Shown: positions 47,355 to 57,610, counted from the first letter of the stretch. The stretch is DNA of 64,000 nucleotides from Rhodococcus sp. X156 (GCF_004006015.1 NZ_CP034766.1:3195001-3259000); one strand, 5' to 3'. The notes: generated by a model from the sequence alone, not told the origin. Numbers and translations: made by a program.

Positions 47355-48487
47355 CTTCCAGCCTGGCCACCTCCCCCCTCGCCCGCCCGCTCTCGGTGCG
47401 GTCGCTGCAGCTGCCCAACCGGGTGGTGATGTCGCCGATGACCCGGCAGCACTCCCCCGGCGGGGTGCCCGGGCCGGACGTGCTCGACTACTACCGTCGC
47501 CGGGCCGCGGGCGGCACGGGCCTGGTGGTCACCGAGGGTGTGGCCGTCGACCACCACAGCGCGGTGGACAGCGACAACGTGCCCAACCTGCACGACCCGG
47601 CCGCCCTCGAGGGGTGGCGGCACGTGGTGGAGGCGGTGCACGCCGAGGGCGGCCGGATCATCCCGCAGCTGTGGCACGTGGGTCCGTTGTGGGGCGCGAT
47701 GAACGCGGTGGACTCCCACGCGGTGTCCATGCGTCCCTCCGGCACCTGGGGCAAGGTCGGGCGCACCGTCTACCCCGAGGCCTACATCGAGGCTGCCTCG
47801 GTGCCCACCTCGGCGATGACCGACGACGACATCACCGCGGTGATCGATGCCTTCGCCCGCTCCGCCCGCAACGCCATGGACGTGGGCTTCGACGGCGTCG
47901 CCGTGCACGGCGGCCACGGCTACCTGCTGGACGCCTTCCTGTGGGACTCCACCAACACCCGCACCGACCACTGGGGTGGTGACCTGGTGTCCCGCACCCG
48001 CTTCCCGGCGGAGGTGGTGCGCGCCATCCGCGCCGCCATCGGCACCGACGCTGCCCTGTTCTTCCGCTTCTCCCAGCACAAGCAGCAGGACTACACCGCT
48101 CGCACCGCCCAGACCCCCGAGGAGCTCGGCGTGGTGCTCGGCGCACTGGTCGAGGCGGGGGCGGACGTCCTCGACGCCAGCGCCCGCTACTTCGACGCGC
48201 CCGCGTTCGACGGCAGCGACCTCACCCTGGCGGGGTGGGCCAAGAAGCTCACCGGCGCGCTGAGCATGGCGGTGGGCAGCGTGGGGCTGACCGCCTCGCT
48301 GCGCGACGCCGCGCCCGCGCTGCCGGCCAGCCTGGACGGGCTGCTGGAGCGCCTGGGCGCCGACGAGTTCGACCTGGTCGCCGTGGGCCGGCTGCACCTG
48401 GCCGACCCGGCCGTGGCCGGCACGCTGGTCTCCGGCGCCGACCTGCCGCTGTTCAACCCCCGCGAGCACCTGCGCCGGCTGTACTGA
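47351..48487 (+). CDS. Old-yellow-enzyme family NADH:flavin oxidoreductase
   Basis: 378 residues, single TIM-barrel FMN domain. NRVVMSPMTRQHSP near the N-terminus, QLWHVGPLW, VHGGHGYLLDAFLWDSTNTRTDHWGGDLVSRTRF (His/Asn substrate-binding pair and Tyr) and VAVGRLHLADP late in the chain are family landmarks. It reduces activated C=C bonds with NAD(P)H. There is no FeS motif and no second FAD domain, unlike the gene at 16967. GTGA overlap couples it to the SnoaL-like gene. Confidence 0.88.
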   Translation: MTSSLATSPLARPLSVRSLQLPNRVVMSPMTRQHSPGGVPGPDVLDYYRRRAAGGTGLVVTEGVAVDHHSAVDSDNVPNLHDPAALEGWRHVVEAVHAEGGRIIPQLWHVGPLWGAMNAVDSHAVSMRPSGTWGKVGRTVYPEAYIEAASVPTSAMTDDDITAVIDAFARSARNAMDVGFDGVAVHGGHGYLLDAFLWDSTNTRTDHWGGDLVSRTRFPAEVVRAIRAAIGTDAALFFRFSQHKQQDYTARTAQTPEELGVVLGALVEAGADVLDASARYFDAPAFDGSDLTLAGWAKKLTGALSMAVGSVGLTASLRDAAPALPASLDGLLERLGADEFDLVAVGRLHLADPAVAGTLVSGADLPLFNPREHLRRLY

Positions 48488-48564
48488 CCCACTCGCTGTG
48501 CTGGGGCACTCGCTCTGCTGGGCCGTGCCGCCGGCGTCCGCCGGGCGACGCCACCTGCGCCCCT

Positions 48565-48570
48565 TAGGCT
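48565..48570 (+). promoter_or_regulatory. -10 element of leaderless cinA (TAGGCT)
   Basis: TAGGCT ends six bases before the cinA ATG; the same hexamer at the same spacing precedes ilvD. Confidence 0.55.
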
Positions 48571-48576
48571 GAGCCG

Positions 48577-49848
48577 ATGAGCGCACGCGCAGCCGTCGTC
48601 GTCACCGGCACCGAGGTTCTCACCGGTCGGGTGGCCGACCGCAACGGCCCGTGGCTGGCCGAGCAGCTCCGCCTGCTCGGGGTGGACATCAGCCACACCG
48701 TGGTGGTCGGCGACCGCCCCGGCGAGCTGACCGCCGCGCTGTCCTTCGCGGTGAGCACCGGCGTCGACCTGGTGATCACCAGTGGCGGCCTGGGGCCCAC
48801 CGCCGACGACCTCACCGCCGCCGTGGTCGGCGAGTTCCAGGGCCGGCAGTCGCGGCTGGACCCCCAGCTGCAGCAGCGGGTGGCCGCGATCATCGAGCGA
48901 CTCTCCGCCCGACTGCGCTGGAACATCGACGCCGAGGCCGCCGCCGCCGGGATCCGCAAGCAGGCGATGGTCCCCGAGGGCGCCGAGGTGCTCGAGCCGG
49001 TGGGCACCGCCCCCGGGCTGGTGGTCCCGGTGGCCGAGGGCCGCAGCGGCCCGCCCGTGCTGGTGCTGCCGGGCCCGCCGCGTGAGCTGCAGGGGATGTG
49101 GCCGGCCGCGGTGGCCTCGCCGCTGGTGCGCACCGCGCTCGCCGAGCGGGCCGAGCTGCGCCAGCAGACGCTGCGCCTGTGGGGCGTGCAGGAGCCCGAG
49201 CTGGCCGCCACCCTGCGTGGCCTGGACGACGTGCTGGGCGACCTCGAGGTGACGACCTGCCTGCGGGGCGGCGAGCTGGAGGTGGTCACCCGCTACGAGC
49301 CGGACGCCGAGGAGGCCTACCAGCGGCTGGCCCGCACCATGGCCGACACCTACCCCCACGCGGTGTACTCCACCGACGGGTCCACCGTGGACGACCAGGT
49401 GGCCGACCTGCTGGACGGGCGGGGCTGGACCATCGCCACCGCCGAGAGCTGCACCGCGGGCCTGCTGGTGGCCCGGCTGACCAACCCGCCCGGTTCCTCG
49501 GTGCGCGTGCTGGGCGGGGTCGCGGCGTACGCCAACACGGTGAAGAGCGGCGTGGTGGGGGTGCCGGCCGAGCTGGTCGAGGCGGTCGGCGCGGTGAGCA
49601 AGGAGGTCGGCGAGGCGCTGGCCACCGGCGTGCGCGAGCGGCTGGGGGCCGACGTCGGGGTGGGCATCACCGGGGTGGCCGGGCCCGGCGGCGGCACGCC
49701 GGAGAAGCCGGTGGGCCTGGTGCACCTGTGCGCCAGCAGCCCGGAGCGCACGCTGAGCCGCGAGATCCGGGTGCCGGGCTCGCGGGCCGACGTGCGGGAG
49801 CGCTCGGTCACCGTGGCCATGCACCTGCTCCGCGAGCTGCTCAGCTGA
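48577..49848 (+). CDS. cinA: CinA-family protein (NMN amidohydrolase / ADP-ribose pyrophosphatase type)
   Basis: 423 residues with the CinA layout: an N-terminal MoCF-like domain (GTEVLTGRVADRNGPWLAEQL, TSGGLGPTADDLT), a linker, and a C-terminal CinA/PncC domain from about residue 275 (TIATAESCTAGLLVARLT, GVAAYANTVKSGVVGV, GVGITGVAGPGGGTPEKPVGLV). PncC deamidates nicotinamide mononucleotide for NAD recycling. The ATG is six bases after TAGGCT. It stands alone, followed by a long leader for the next gene. Confidence 0.93.
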   Translation: MSARAAVVVTGTEVLTGRVADRNGPWLAEQLRLLGVDISHTVVVGDRPGELTAALSFAVSTGVDLVITSGGLGPTADDLTAAVVGEFQGRQSRLDPQLQQRVAAIIERLSARLRWNIDAEAAAAGIRKQAMVPEGAEVLEPVGTAPGLVVPVAEGRSGPPVLVLPGPPRELQGMWPAAVASPLVRTALAERAELRQQTLRLWGVQEPELAATLRGLDDVLGDLEVTTCLRGGELEVVTRYEPDAEEAYQRLARTMADTYPHAVYSTDGSTVDDQVADLLDGRGWTIATAESCTAGLLVARLTNPPGSSVRVLGGVAAYANTVKSGVVGVPAELVEAVGAVSKEVGEALATGVRERLGADVGVGITGVAGPGGGTPEKPVGLVHLCASSPERTLSREIRVPGSRADVRERSVTVAMHLLRELLS

Positions 49849-49940
49849 GCGCCAGTCCCAGCGCGAACCGCAGCGAACGACCACCGAACCTCGACGACCG
49901 CGCGCACCACTGCGGCGCTCCTACCAGCGGTTTTGCGCAG

Positions 49941-50131
49941 TACAGTGAGGAAGCCGGCGCGTGCGCGTGCCGGCTGTTCCACCGGTGAGCAGCTCCTCTG
50001 GCGCGGCCCGGAGGACGGCCAACCAGCTGCTCCTCCCGCGAGGGATCGGCTCCGCCAACGGCGGCGCACCGCGAGCACGACCCGGTTCCTCGACCGGCCC
50101 CTCCAGGGCCGCGCGAGACAAGGACCACGCC
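49941..50131 (+). promoter_or_regulatory. Promoter and structured leader of the PLDc_N-SHOCT gene
   Basis: TACAGT (49941-49946) is a good -10. The transcript would begin near a nine-base-pair hairpin (49953-49961 with 49966-49974, TGCG loop, one GU). A second nested fold has GAGCAGCT/AGCTGCTC arms (49987-49994, 50025-50032) around CCTC/GAGG. The untranslated leader is about 180 bases, unusual here where many genes are leaderless. Confidence 0.4.
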
Positions 50132-50611
50132 ATGTCGTTCTGGGAAGTCTTCTGGTACATCGTCATCGTCTTCGGGTTCATCGCCTACCTGGTGATCCTG
50201 TTCTCCATCTTCGCGGACCTCTTCTCCGACCACGAGACCAGTGGCGGGGCGAAGGCGGCCTGGGTGGTCTTCCTGCTGCTCTTCCCCGTCCTCACCTCCC
50301 TGGTGTACCTGGTCGTCCGGGGGGACGGGATGGCCCAGCGCTCCCGCCGGTCGATGCAGGCCGAGCAGCAGCGCGAGGCGGCCTACATCAGGCAGGTCGC
50401 CGGCACCTCGCCGGCAGAGCAGATCGAGACCGCGCGCCGGTTGCTCGACGCGGACGTCATCAGCCGGGAGGAGTTCGACTCGCTCAAGGCGCACGCACTG
50501 GCCGGCGTACGGACTGGTGCCGGTAGCTCCGACGCCCCCCAGGCACCAGCGACGGACGGGGCGGGGGCGACCACCGACACCGCGGCCGGACCGACCGTCT
50601 CGGCGCGCTGA
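50132..50611 (+). CDS. PLDc_N / SHOCT-domain membrane protein
   Basis: 159 residues. Two membrane helices (about 5-28 and 45-62) form a PLDc_N-type unit (FADLFSDHETSGGAKAAWVVFLLLFPVLTSLVYLVVRGDGM). A SHOCT motif follows (about 90-125: SPAEQIETARRLLDADVISREEFDSLKAHAL), and a Pro/Ala/Thr-rich tail. SHOCT motifs are short oligomerisation helices in bacterial membrane proteins of unknown role. ATG 50132 has AAGGA upstream. Confidence 0.85.
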   Translation: MSFWEVFWYIVIVFGFIAYLVILFSIFADLFSDHETSGGAKAAWVVFLLLFPVLTSLVYLVVRGDGMAQRSRRSMQAEQQREAAYIRQVAGTSPAEQIETARRLLDADVISREEFDSLKAHALAGVRTGAGSSDAPQAPATDGAGATTDTAAGPTVSAR

Positions 50612-50983
50612 CACCCCGGGCGGCTGGGCTCGCGAGAATTGCTCTCACGTTGACCGCCCGAGCGCACCGCGCGTACCGTCGATCAGGTCGGAGAAGATGC
50701 TCTCGGCAACGGCCATTAGGGCGTTGACCAGGCGATTTGTACGATAGTTGTCCGTTCTGGACAGAAATGATAATTGCAGGACATTCGCGTCCCGTCATCC
50801 TTTCCGGCCATTCTTGGCCAGGTTGACGCATTCTTCTCGCTTAGCGGTGAAGCCAATCTTGAACAGCAGCACGACCCTGCTGTCCCGCCGGGGCTCCAGC
50901 ACCACGTGCCGTGCCCGCCCCCTGTGCGCACCCGGTGGCTCAGCCGTCCACCCGGGCCCAGTCCCTACCGGCAGGAGAGAGCG
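50612..50983. promoter_or_regulatory. Intergenic region upstream of urease operon
   Basis: 372 bases without a gene. CGGGCGG/CCGCCCG arms (50617-50623, 50654-50660) may terminate the upstream gene. An AT-rich patch at 50735-50780 stands out: TTGTCC (50748-50753) and GATAAT (50769-50774) are spaced 15 bases apart and could be the urease promoter, and TGTCC-N5-GGACA (50749-50763) is a palindrome over it. I could not recognise a full GlnR box. Confidence 0.4.
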
Positions 50984-51286
50984 ATGCATCTGACCCCGCG
51001 AGAGATGGACAAGCTGACGATCTACATGGTCGCCGAGGTGGCGCAGCGCCGGAAGGACAAGGGCCTCAAGCTGAACCATCCCGAGTCGGTGGCGATCATC
51101 ACGGCCGCCGCGCTGGACGGTGCTCGTGAGGGCAAGACCGTGGAAGACGTCATGCACAGCGCCGCCCACGTGCTCACCGCCGACGACGTGATGCCCGGCG
51201 TCAGCGACATGATCGAGCAGATCCAGGTCGAGGCCGTGTTCGTGGACGGCAGCCGGCTCGTCACCGTGCACAACCCCATCCAGTGA
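50984..51286 (+). CDS. ureA: Urease gamma subunit
   Basis: 100 residues, full-length Ure[58 protein letters not shown] is the family N-terminus and [18 protein letters not shown] the end. It is the small structural subunit. ATG 50984 has GGCAGGAG upstream. First gene of ureABCEFGD, 44 bases before ureB. Separate UreA and UreB proteins are present, not a fusion. Confidence 0.97.
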   Translation: MHLTPREMDKLTIYMVAEVAQRRKDKGLKLNHPESVAIITAAALDGAREGKTVEDVMHSAAHVLTADDVMPGVSDMIEQIQVEAVFVDGSRLVTVHNPIQ

Positions 51287-51330
51287 CTGCCCGCCCACCC
51301 ACCTGAGGTCGTCCCACTCGAGGAGCACGC

Positions 51331-51756
51331 ATGTCCAACCCCCAGAAGTCCGGAGCCACCACCGAGGGAAACCAGGCCCCCGTCGGGGGCTACGTCCTGC
51401 GCGAGGAGCCGGTCGAGCTGAACGCAGGCCGCGAGCGCAAGACCGTCACGGTCAAGAACACCGGCGACCGGCCCGTCCAGGTCGGCTCGCACTTCCACTT
51501 CATGGAGGTCAACCGCGCCCTGTCCTTCCCCCGCGCCGAGACCTTCGGGTGGCGCCTGGACATTCCTGCCGGAACGGCCATCCGCTTCGAGCCGGGTGAC
51601 CAGAAGGACGTCCCCCTGGTCCCGTTCGCCGGCAAGCAGCGGGTGCACGGCTTCAACGACCTGGTCAACGGCTGGGCCCCGGTCGAGGCCGGCTACCGGC
51701 CGCGCGCCGCCGAGGCCGCCCAGCGCGCCAAGGAGCTCGGCTTCTCCGGCAGCTGA
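51331..51756 (+). CDS. ureB: Urease beta subunit
   Basis: 141 residues. [72 protein letters not shown] is the conserved UreB core, with the SHFHF loop. The C-terminal tail (residues 110-141) is longer than in the shortest UreB proteins. ATG follows GAGGAGCACGC. It packs with UreA and UreC in the (abc)3 trimer. Confidence 0.96.
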   Translation: MSNPQKSGATTEGNQAPVGGYVLREEPVELNAGRERKTVTVKNTGDRPVQVGSHFHFMEVNRALSFPRAETFGWRLDIPAGTAIRFEPGDQKDVPLVPFAGKQRVHGFNDLVNGWAPVEAGYRPRAAEAAQRAKELGFSGS

Positions 51757-51800
51757 CCTCGACCCTGCTCAGACCCCTGATCGTTGAAAGGACAGACCAC

Positions 51801-53519
51801 ATGGCTGAGATTTCGAGGCTCGAGTACTCCGGGCTGTTCGGCGCCACCACCGGGGACAAGATCCGTCTGGGCGACACCGACCTGTACGTGGAGGTGGAGC
51901 AGGACCTGCGGGTGATCGGCGACGAGATCATCTACGGCGGCGGCAAGACCTTTCGCGACGGCATGGGCTCGGACGCCTCGGCGACCAGCGAGAACGACGC
52001 CCTCGACCTGGTGATCACCAACGTGGTGGTGGTCGACCCGACCATCGGCGTGGTGAAGGCCGACGTCGGCATCAAGAACGGCCGCATCGCCGGCGTGGGC
52101 AAGGCGGGCAACTCCTCCACCATGGCCGGCGTCACCGTGGGGATGACCACCGGGACCGGCACCGACTCCATCTCCGGCGAGAAGATGATCCTCACGGCCG
52201 CCGCCACCGACGCCCACGTGCACATGATCGCGCCGCAGCAGGCCGAGGCCGCACTGAGCAACGGCATCACCACCCTCTTCGGCGGCGGCATGGGTCCCAC
52301 CGACGGCACCAACGGCACCACCATCACCGCAGGCACCTACAACCTGGCGCAGATGCTGCGCGCCTACGAGGGGATCCCGATCAACATCGGGCTGTGCGGC
52401 AAGGGCAACAGCTCCAACCCGCGCTCGCTGGCCGAGCAGATCATCAATGGCGCCGCCGGGTTCAAGATCCACGAGGACTGGGGGTCCACGCCGTCCGCCG
52501 TCCGAGCCTGCCTGGCGGTGGCCGACGAGCAGGACGTCGGCGTAGCCATCCACACCGACACCCTCAACGAGTCCGGCTACGTGGAGGACACCATCGCCGC
52601 CTTCGAGGGCCGGACGATCCACACGTACCACACCGAGGGAGCCGGCGGCGGGCACGCGCCCGACCTGCTGCGCGTGGCCAGCTACAACAACGTGCTGCCC
52701 AGCTCGACCAACCCGACCATCCCCTACGGCATCAACTCCCAGGCCGAGCTCTTCGACATGATCATGGTCTGCCACAACCTCAACCCCAAGGTCCCCTCGG
52801 ACGTCGCCTTCGCCGAGAGCCGGGTGCGGCCGGAGACCATCGGGGCGGAGAACGTGCTGCACGACATGGGCGCCATCTCCATCATCAGCAGCGACTCCCA
52901 GGCCATGGGACGCGTCGGGGAGTCGTTCCTGCGCGCCATCCAGCTGGCCGACGCCATGAAGAAGGCCAGGGGCAAGCTCCCCGAGGACGCGGCCGGCAAC
53001 GACAACTTCCGCGTGCTGCGCTACCTGGCCAAGGTGACGATCAACCCGGCGCTGGCGTGGGGCACCGCGCACGTCCTCGGGTCCATCGAGACGGGCAAGA
53101 TGGCCGACCTGGTGCTGTGGGAGCCGGCCTTCTTCGGGGCCAAGCCCAAGATGGTGATCAAGGCCGGGGTACCGAGCTGGTACGCCATGGGCGACCCGAA
53201 CGCCTCGCTGCCCACCCCGGAACCGGTCATCTACCGGCCGATGTACGGAGCGATGGGCAAGGCGCTGGGCGCGACCACCATCTCCTTCGTCTCCCAGGCC
53301 GCGATGGACAACGACATCAAGGAGCGCCTCGAGCTGGACCGCATCGTCCTGCCGGTGCGGCACTGCCGGGAGCTGACCAAGCAGGACATGGTCCGCAACA
53401 CCGCCTTGCCTGACATCGAGGTCGATCCGGAGACCTTCGCGGTGAAGGCCGACGGCGAGCACGTCTACGCCGAGCCGGCACAGTCGCTGGCACTCAACCA
53501 GCTGCACTTCTTCAGCTGA
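51801..53519 (+). CDS. ureC: Urease alpha (catalytic) subunit, divergent lineage
   Basis: 572 residues. The two-nickel site is complete: H139 and H141 (DAHVHM), carbamylated K222 and H224 (GFKIHEDWG), H251 ([10 protein letters not shown]), H277 ([13 protein letters not shown]) and D365 (SSDSQAMGR). The flap has C324 and catalytic H325, but the following residue is N (MVCHN) where MVCHH is usual, and [12 protein letters not shown] replaces the common DTHIHxICPQQ. [19 protein letters not shown] also departs from GTGPATGTxATTCTPG. It should hydrolyse urea to ammonia and carbamate, but belongs to a divergent branch. Confidence 0.95.
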   Translation: MAEISRLEYSGLFGATTGDKIRLGDTDLYVEVEQDLRVIGDEIIYGGGKTFRDGMGSDASATSENDALDLVITNVVVVDPTIGVVKADVGIKNGRIAGVGKAGNSSTMAGVTVGMTTGTGTDSISGEKMILTAAATDAHVHMIAPQQAEAALSNGITTLFGGGMGPTDGTNGTTITAGTYNLAQMLRAYEGIPINIGLCGKGNSSNPRSLAEQIINGAAGFKIHEDWGSTPSAVRACLAVADEQDVGVAIHTDTLNESGYVEDTIAAFEGRTIHTYHTEGAGGGHAPDLLRVASYNNVLPSSTNPTIPYGINSQAELFDMIMVCHNLNPKVPSDVAFAESRVRPETIGAENVLHDMGAISIISSDSQAMGRVGESFLRAIQLADAMKKARGKLPEDAAGNDNFRVLRYLAKVTINPALAWGTAHVLGSIETGKMADLVLWEPAFFGAKPKMVIKAGVPSWYAMGDPNASLPTPEPVIYRPMYGAMGKALGATTISFVSQAAMDNDIKERLELDRIVLPVRHCRELTKQDMVRNTALPDIEVDPETFAVKADGEHVYAEPAQSLALNQLHFFS

Positions 53520-53528
53520 GGAGGACCG

Positions 53529-54155
53529 TTGTCACACACCACGCACCAGAGCGGGACGCACCAGACCGGGCCGGCCCACCCGACCCAGCCGCTGCGGGTC
53601 GAGGCGATCCTGGGCAACACCAGCGACGAGAGCTGGCAGCGACAGCTGGCGAGCGCCACCGTGGACGTGCTCGCCCTGGACCAGTGGGAGGCGCAGAAGA
53701 GCCGGCTGCGCCGGACCACGGAGGACGGGCAGGAGGTCACGCTGTCGCTGGAGCGCGGCGCCCAGCTGCGCGACGGCGACGTGCTGGCCTGGGACGAGCC
53801 CAGCGCCACTGCCGTGGTCGCACGGATCGACCTCAAGGACGTCCTGGAGGTGGACCTGGCCGGGGTGCTCGGACAGGCTCCGGAGACGGTGGTGCAGACC
53901 TGCCTGGAGCTCGGCCACGCCTTGGGCAACCAGCACTGGCCCGCGGTGGTCAAGGGCACCAAGGTCTACGTCCCGCTCACCGTGGACAAGGCGGTGATGG
54001 GCTCGGTGATGCGGACCCACGCCTTCGAGGGGGTCAGCCACAGCTTCCTGCCCGGCGCCGAGGTCATCCCCTACCTGGCCCCGCACGAGGCGCGGCGGCT
54101 GTTCGGCGCCGCTGCGCGCGAGGGCGAGGGCCACACCCATGACCCGCTCGCCTGA
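53529..54155 (+). CDS. ureE: Urease nickel chaperone UreE (His-rich at both ends)
   Basis: 208 residues, longer than the usual 150. The core has the peptide-binding and metal domains with HALGNQHWPAVV, the family hallmark, and MRTHAFEG near the C-terminus. The first 20 residues contain four His (SHTTHQSGTHQTGPAHP) and the C-terminus ends GHTHDPLA, so nickel binding may be enhanced. It starts at TTG 53529 with GAGGAGGACCG just upstream, and overlaps ureF by 17 bases. Mycobacterial ure operons usually lack ureE, so its presence is notable. Confidence 0.92.
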   Translation: MSHTTHQSGTHQTGPAHPTQPLRVEAILGNTSDESWQRQLASATVDVLALDQWEAQKSRLRRTTEDGQEVTLSLERGAQLRDGDVLAWDEPSATAVVARIDLKDVLEVDLAGVLGQAPETVVQTCLELGHALGNQHWPAVVKGTKVYVPLTVDKAVMGSVMRTHAFEGVSHSFLPGAEVIPYLAPHEARRLFGAAAREGEGHTHDPLA

Positions 54156-54861
54156 GACGGGCCCGGACGCCATCACCCGCACCATGCGGGTGATGGAGTT
54201 CGGTGACTCGATGCTGCCGATCGGGGCCTTCTCCTTCTCCAGCGGCCTGGAGTCAGCGGTCGCCCAGCAGGAGGTGACCGGCCCGGAGAGCCTGCGGGAG
54301 TACGTCCACACCGCCACCCACCAGGCGGCGACCGGGGACGGGGTCGCGGTGCTGCAGGCGCACCGGGCGGCGCTGGCCGGGGACTTCGCCGGTGTGCTCA
54401 GCGCCGACCACGCGGTGACCGTGCGCAAGCTCAACGAGGAGACCCGGCTGATGTCGGTGCGCATGGGCAAGAAGCTGGGCCAGCTGGGCACCCGGCTCAC
54501 CGAGAACACCGAGAACCCGGTGCTCGGCACGTGGTTGTCCGCGATCACCAGCGGCGAGGCGCCGGGGACGTTCCCGGCCGGGCTGGGAGTGGTGTTCGCC
54601 GAGATGGGCTCGCCGGAGGAGGACGCCTTCGCCGTGCACCAGTACGGCGTGGCGATGACCATCCTGGGCGCCGCCCTGCGCCTGCTGCGGGTGGACCACA
54701 CCACCACCCAGTCGATCCTCTTCGCGGTCAACGAGCAGGCCGCCGAGGAGTACGCCCTGGTGCGCGACCGTGCGCTCACCGACATGTGCACCTTCGCCCC
54801 GATGACCGACGTGCTCGCTGCGGTGCACGTGCAGGCCCACGTCCGGATGTTCATGAACTAG
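54139..54861 (+). CDS. ureF: Urease accessory protein UreF
   Basis: 240 residues, all-helical GTPase-interaction factor. [28 protein letters not shown] is the conserved N-terminus (LPIGAFxxSxGLE) and [34 protein letters not shown] the later helices. With UreD and UreG it docks on apo-urease to place CO2 and nickel. ATG 54139 lies inside ureE. Confidence 0.93.
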   Translation: MTRSPETGPDAITRTMRVMEFGDSMLPIGAFSFSSGLESAVAQQEVTGPESLREYVHTATHQAATGDGVAVLQAHRAALAGDFAGVLSADHAVTVRKLNEETRLMSVRMGKKLGQLGTRLTENTENPVLGTWLSAITSGEAPGTFPAGLGVVFAEMGSPEEDAFAVHQYGVAMTILGAALRLLRVDHTTTQSILFAVNEQAAEEYALVRDRALTDMCTFAPMTDVLAAVHVQAHVRMFMN

Positions 54862-54880
54862 CGAGCACCAGAGGAGACAC

Positions 54881-55549
54881 ATGAAGAAGACGACGCGCAT
54901 CGGTGTCGGGGGGCCCGTGGGCTCGGGCAAGACCGCGCTCATCGAGGCGATCACGCCAGAGCTGGTGAAGCGGGGCACCACCGTGCTGGTGATCACCAAC
55001 GACGTGGTGACCACCGAGGACGCCAAGCACGTGCGCCGCGCCCTCAAGGGCGTGCTGGTGGAGGAGCGGATCGTGGGCGTGGAGACGGGCGCCTGCCCGC
55101 ACACCGCCGTTCGCGAGGACCCGAGCATGAACCTCGCCGCGGTCGAGGACATGGAGACCCAGTTCCCGGAGACCGACGTGGTCTTCATCGAGAGCGGGGG
55201 CGACAACCTGACCCTCACGTTCAGCCCGGCCCTGGTGGACTACTTCATCTACGTCATCGACGTGGCCGCCGGCGACAAGATCCCGCGCAAGGACGGCCCC
55301 GGCATCTCGCAGTCGGACATCCTGGTGATCAACAAGACCGACCTGGCCCCCTACGTGCACGCCGACCTCGGGGTGATGGACCGGGACTCCGCGCTGATGC
55401 GGCCGGGCAAGCCCTACGTGTTCACCAACTGCATGACCGGCGAGGGCATCCAGCAGGTGGTCGAGCTGATCGACCACGGCGTGCTCTTCGACAGCAGCGA
55501 CAAGGGCACCAGCAACGGGGTAGCTGCTGCCGGCACGGCGGGCCCGTGA
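54881..55549 (+). CDS. ureG: Urease accessory GTPase UreG
   Basis: 222 residues of the SIMIBI GTPase class. P-loop [10 protein letters not shown] (residues 10-20), the nickel CPH motif in [31 protein letters not shown] and [10 protein letters not shown] (NKxD) are complete. GTP hydrolysis drives nickel delivery to UreC. ATG has AGAGGAGACAC upstream, and its TGA overlaps the GTG of ureD. The C-terminal tail ([10 protein letters not shown]) is Ala/Gly-rich. Confidence 0.96.
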   Translation: MKKTTRIGVGGPVGSGKTALIEAITPELVKRGTTVLVITNDVVTTEDAKHVRRALKGVLVEERIVGVETGACPHTAVREDPSMNLAAVEDMETQFPETDVVFIESGGDNLTLTFSPALVDYFIYVIDVAAGDKIPRKDGPGISQSDILVINKTDLAPYVHADLGVMDRDSALMRPGKPYVFTNCMTGEGIQQVVELIDHGVLFDSSDKGTSNGVAAAGTAGP

Positions 55550-56499
55550 CCACCGTCGAGTCGTCCGAGGCGCTGGACGAGCTGCCCACCGAGCTGCTCG
55601 ACGTGCCGGAGCTGGCCCCGTACCAGGACGAGCCGGGGCAAGCCCCGGCCGGCGGGTTCATGAAGACCGGGATCCTGCGGATGCGGTTCGCCCAGCGCGG
55701 CGACCGGTCGCTGATGACCGACTTGTACCGCAAGACGCCTCTGCTGGTGCAGCAGGCGCTGTACTGGGACCCCGTGGTGCGCGGGCTGCCGTGCGTCTAC
55801 ATGATCTCCACCTCCGGCTGCGTGCTGCAGGGGGACCGGCTGTACGTGCGCATCGACATGGAGCCGGGCTCGATGGCGCACGTGACCACCCAGTCGGCCA
55901 CCAAGGTGCACCGGATGGATGCCAACTTCGCCTCCATGGTGCAGACGCTCACCCTGGACGAGGACTCCTACCTCGAGCTCATGCCGGGCACGCTGATCCC
56001 GCACCGAGACACCCGGTACCTGGCGCGCACCGAGGTCACCATCCACCCCACCGCCACGCTGTTGTACTCCGAGGTGGTCCTCGGCGGACGCAAGCACCAC
56101 GCCGGCGGTGAGCTGTTCGTCTACGACCTGCTGTCCATGGGGATGACGGCGCGACGCCCCGACGGCGAGCACCTGTTCACCGAGAAGCTGCTGGTGGAGC
56201 CCAAGCAGCGCTCGGTGCGGCAGGCGGGCGTGATGGGCGAGCACGACGTGTTCGGCAACGTCTTCCTGCTCACCCCCGCCCACCACGCTGCCGCCGTCCT
56301 CGAGCAGGTGCCCACCGGTCCCTCCGCGGACGGACGGGTGGTGTGCGGCGCCAGCGTGCTGCCGCACCAGGCCGGGCTCGTGTTCAAGGTGCTGGGCACC
56401 GAGACCGAGCCGGTGCACGCCGCCATCCGCGAGTTCTGGCGGCTGGTGCGCCACGAGGTGCTGGACCAACCCATCCCCGACAAGCCGCTGTGGGGCTGA
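55546..56499 (+). CDS. ureD: Urease accessory protein UreD (UreH)
   Basis: 317 residues, somewhat longer than typical because of an acidic N-terminal extension ([27 protein letters not shown]). The core shows [38 protein letters not shown], the beta-helix signature of UreD, and [15 protein letters not shown]. It forms the tunnel through which nickel passes from UreG to UreC. GTG 55546 overlaps the ureG stop. Confidence 0.92.
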   Translation: MTTVESSEALDELPTELLDVPELAPYQDEPGQAPAGGFMKTGILRMRFAQRGDRSLMTDLYRKTPLLVQQALYWDPVVRGLPCVYMISTSGCVLQGDRLYVRIDMEPGSMAHVTTQSATKVHRMDANFASMVQTLTLDEDSYLELMPGTLIPHRDTRYLARTEVTIHPTATLLYSEVVLGGRKHHAGGELFVYDLLSMGMTARRPDGEHLFTEKLLVEPKQRSVRQAGVMGEHDVFGNVFLLTPAHHAAAVLEQVPTGPSADGRVVCGASVLPHQAGLVFKVLGTETEPVHAAIREFWRLVRHEVLDQPIPDKPLWG

Positions 56500-56545
56500 G
56501 CGGGCTGATCCTCACCCACCCCCAGATCCGACCTGAGGTGTGCGA

Positions 56546-57610
56546 ATGACCGACATGCTGAGCAGCACGTGGAACAGCTGGTCCAAGGCCTACCCGGCGG
56601 TCGGCTTCCTCGACTGGAACCTCAAGGGCGCCGGGCAGGTGATGTTCCAGGGCAACGCGCTCACCGGCCTGTTCTTCCTGGCCGGCATCTTCTGGGGCGC
56701 GATCGCCGCCGACACCGTGTCGGTGGCCGTCGGCGCGGTCGTCGGGCTGGTGGTCTCCACCGTCACCGGGCTGCTGCTGAACTCCGACGACGACTCGATG
56801 GACCAAGGTCTCTACGGCTACAACGGCATCCTGGTGGGTGCGGCCTTCCCCACGTTCCTGGCCGGTGGCTGGTTGCTGTGGGTGTACCTCGTCGTGGGAT
56901 CAGCGGTCTCGACCGTGGTCTTCATGGCCATCTCCGCCCAGTTCAAGAGCTGGGGCGTGTCCGCGCTGACCTTCCCGTTCAACCTGGTCAACTGGGTGTT
57001 CCTGCTCGCCGCCTTCAACTTCCTGCGCATCGAGACCTCCGGGTTGGCGTCCAACCGGCTGCCCACCCCGGTCGCCGAGGCCGACACGAGCATCGACTGG
57101 AGCTTCCAGTTCCTGTGGGACACGTTGTTCCGCAACATCGCCCAGATCTTCCTGATCGACAACACCGTCACCGGGGTGCTGTTCGTGCTCGGGCTGCTGT
57201 GCTCCTCGGCGTGGGCGGCCGGCTACGCGCTGATCGGGTCGGTGACGGCGATGATCGCGGTGCTGTCGCTGGGCGCGGACACCTCCGACGTCGCCAAGGG
57301 CCTGTACGGCTTCAGTGCAGTGCTCACCGGCATCGCCCTGGGCTGCACCTTCTACCGGCCGGGGCTGAAGTCCTTCGCCTACACCATCTTTGGGATCCTG
57401 TTCACCGTGGTGATCCACGGGACGCTCACCTCCGGCCTGCAGCCGGTGGGCCTGCCGGCCGGTACCGCGCCGTTCGTCTTTGCCACGTGGCTGTTCCTGC
57501 TGCCGCAGAAGAAGTTCGCCCCGGTGCCCCACAACAAGCCGATCGTGCACGGGGCGCTGTCCCCGGACTCACCAGGGTCGTCGGGCTCGCCGGGCGCCCA
57601 GGCGCACTGA
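56546..57610 (+). CDS. Urea transporter (UT family)
   Basis: 354 residues with two homologous halves of five helices, as in UT-type urea channels. FQGNALTGLFFLAGIFWG and LYGYNGILVGAAFPTFL in the first half repeat as LIDNTVTGVLFVLGLLCSS and LYGFSAVLTGIALG in the second. ATG 56546 has TGAGGTG upstream; an in-frame GTG at 56540 is two codons earlier. Downstream of ureD by 46 bases, it should pass urea in for the urease. A Ser/Pro/Gly-rich tail ends the protein. Confidence 0.93.
   Translation: MTDMLSSTWNSWSKAYPAVGFLDWNLKGAGQVMFQGNALTGLFFLAGIFWGAIAADTVSVAVGAVVGLVVSTVTGLLLNSDDDSMDQGLYGYNGILVGAAFPTFLAGGWLLWVYLVVGSAVSTVVFMAISAQFKSWGVSALTFPFNLVNWVFLLAAFNFLRIETSGLASNRLPTPVAEADTSIDWSFQFLWDTLFRNIAQIFLIDNTVTGVLFVLGLLCSSAWAAGYALIGSVTAMIAVLSLGADTSDVAKGLYGFSAVLTGIALGCTFYRPGLKSFAYTIFGILFTVVIHGTLTSGLQPVGLPAGTAPFVFATWLFLLPQKKFAPVPHNKPIVHGALSPDSPGSSGSPGAQAH

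Noticed and set aside
50735-50780. GlnR box before the urease operon
   Set aside because: The AT-rich patch lacks the repeated GTnAC/GaAAC pattern; only promoter-like hexamers can be claimed.
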